The notes beneath the pieces were generated by a model, which ran no database searches, had not been told where the DNA came from, and saw only the letters and a list, made by a program, of their open reading frames with translations. Shown piece after piece: positions 5,675-5,678 of a stretch of 5,678 nt of DNA. The position numbers and the translations under genes are program-made. Source of the stretch: Pseudochelatococcus lubricantis (GTDB lineage Bacteria; Pseudomonadota; Alphaproteobacteria; Rhizobiales; Beijerinckiaceae); NCBI RefSeq assembly GCF_042432495.1, contig NZ_JBHLXC010000021.1, positions 1 through 5,678 on the forward strand. The letters are read 5' to 3'. The stretch's first letter is position 1, and each line of letters begins with the position of its first letter.

Positions 5675-5678
5675 CCGT

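Overview
This 5.7-kb GC-rich chromosomal or plasmid segment most likely comes from an alphaproteobacterium, with the Rhizobiales (Rhizobium/Agrobacterium/Ensifer-like) as best guess. That placement rests on protein style and base composition recalled by eye, with no database search. Four intact protein genes are supported, in two convergent pairs, plus one decayed gene copy. No RNA gene, CRISPR array, IS element or intact transposase was seen.

Left half, plus strand. Positions 1-225 hold no recognisable gene, but include an AT-rich patch (about 64-112) with short inverted repeats that looks regulatory. Positions 226-480 contain a decayed, frameshifted and internally deleted fragment of a non-heme chloroperoxidase-type alpha/beta hydrolase. 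It is recognisable by two ordered blocks of similarity to the intact homologue downstream. A secreted alpha/beta hydrolase follows (504-1271), then an intact cytoplasmic non-heme chloroperoxidase/esterase-type hydrolase (1389-2219). The 117-nt gap between the two carries a hairpin. The locus is therefore a small run of three alpha/beta hydrolases, one of them dead.

Right half, minus strand. A thiamine-diphosphate enzyme of the catabolic acetolactate synthase type (3754-5409) is followed 52 nt downstream by an aldehyde dehydrogenase (2319-3701), and the two very probably form an operon. The ALS-like enzyme would decarboxylate pyruvate or another 2-oxo acid. The dehydrogenase could oxidise an aldehyde made by that enzyme or by a related step, but the true substrate pair cannot be read from sequence. 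The upstream region (5410-5678) has two TTCGAA-centred half sites flanking a possible -10 box, and further out a 14-bp perfect inverted repeat with a short spacer. Structured DNA at 2237-2311 lies between the two converging transcription units and probably ends one or both.

The genes themselves belong to known families. The most notable items are the chloroperoxidase remnant, which also creates a misleading N-terminal extension on the next gene, the paired operator-like site, the strong palindrome near the right edge, and the ALS-ALDH pairing without an acetolactate decarboxylase. I do not see convincing evidence of a wholly new biological system.
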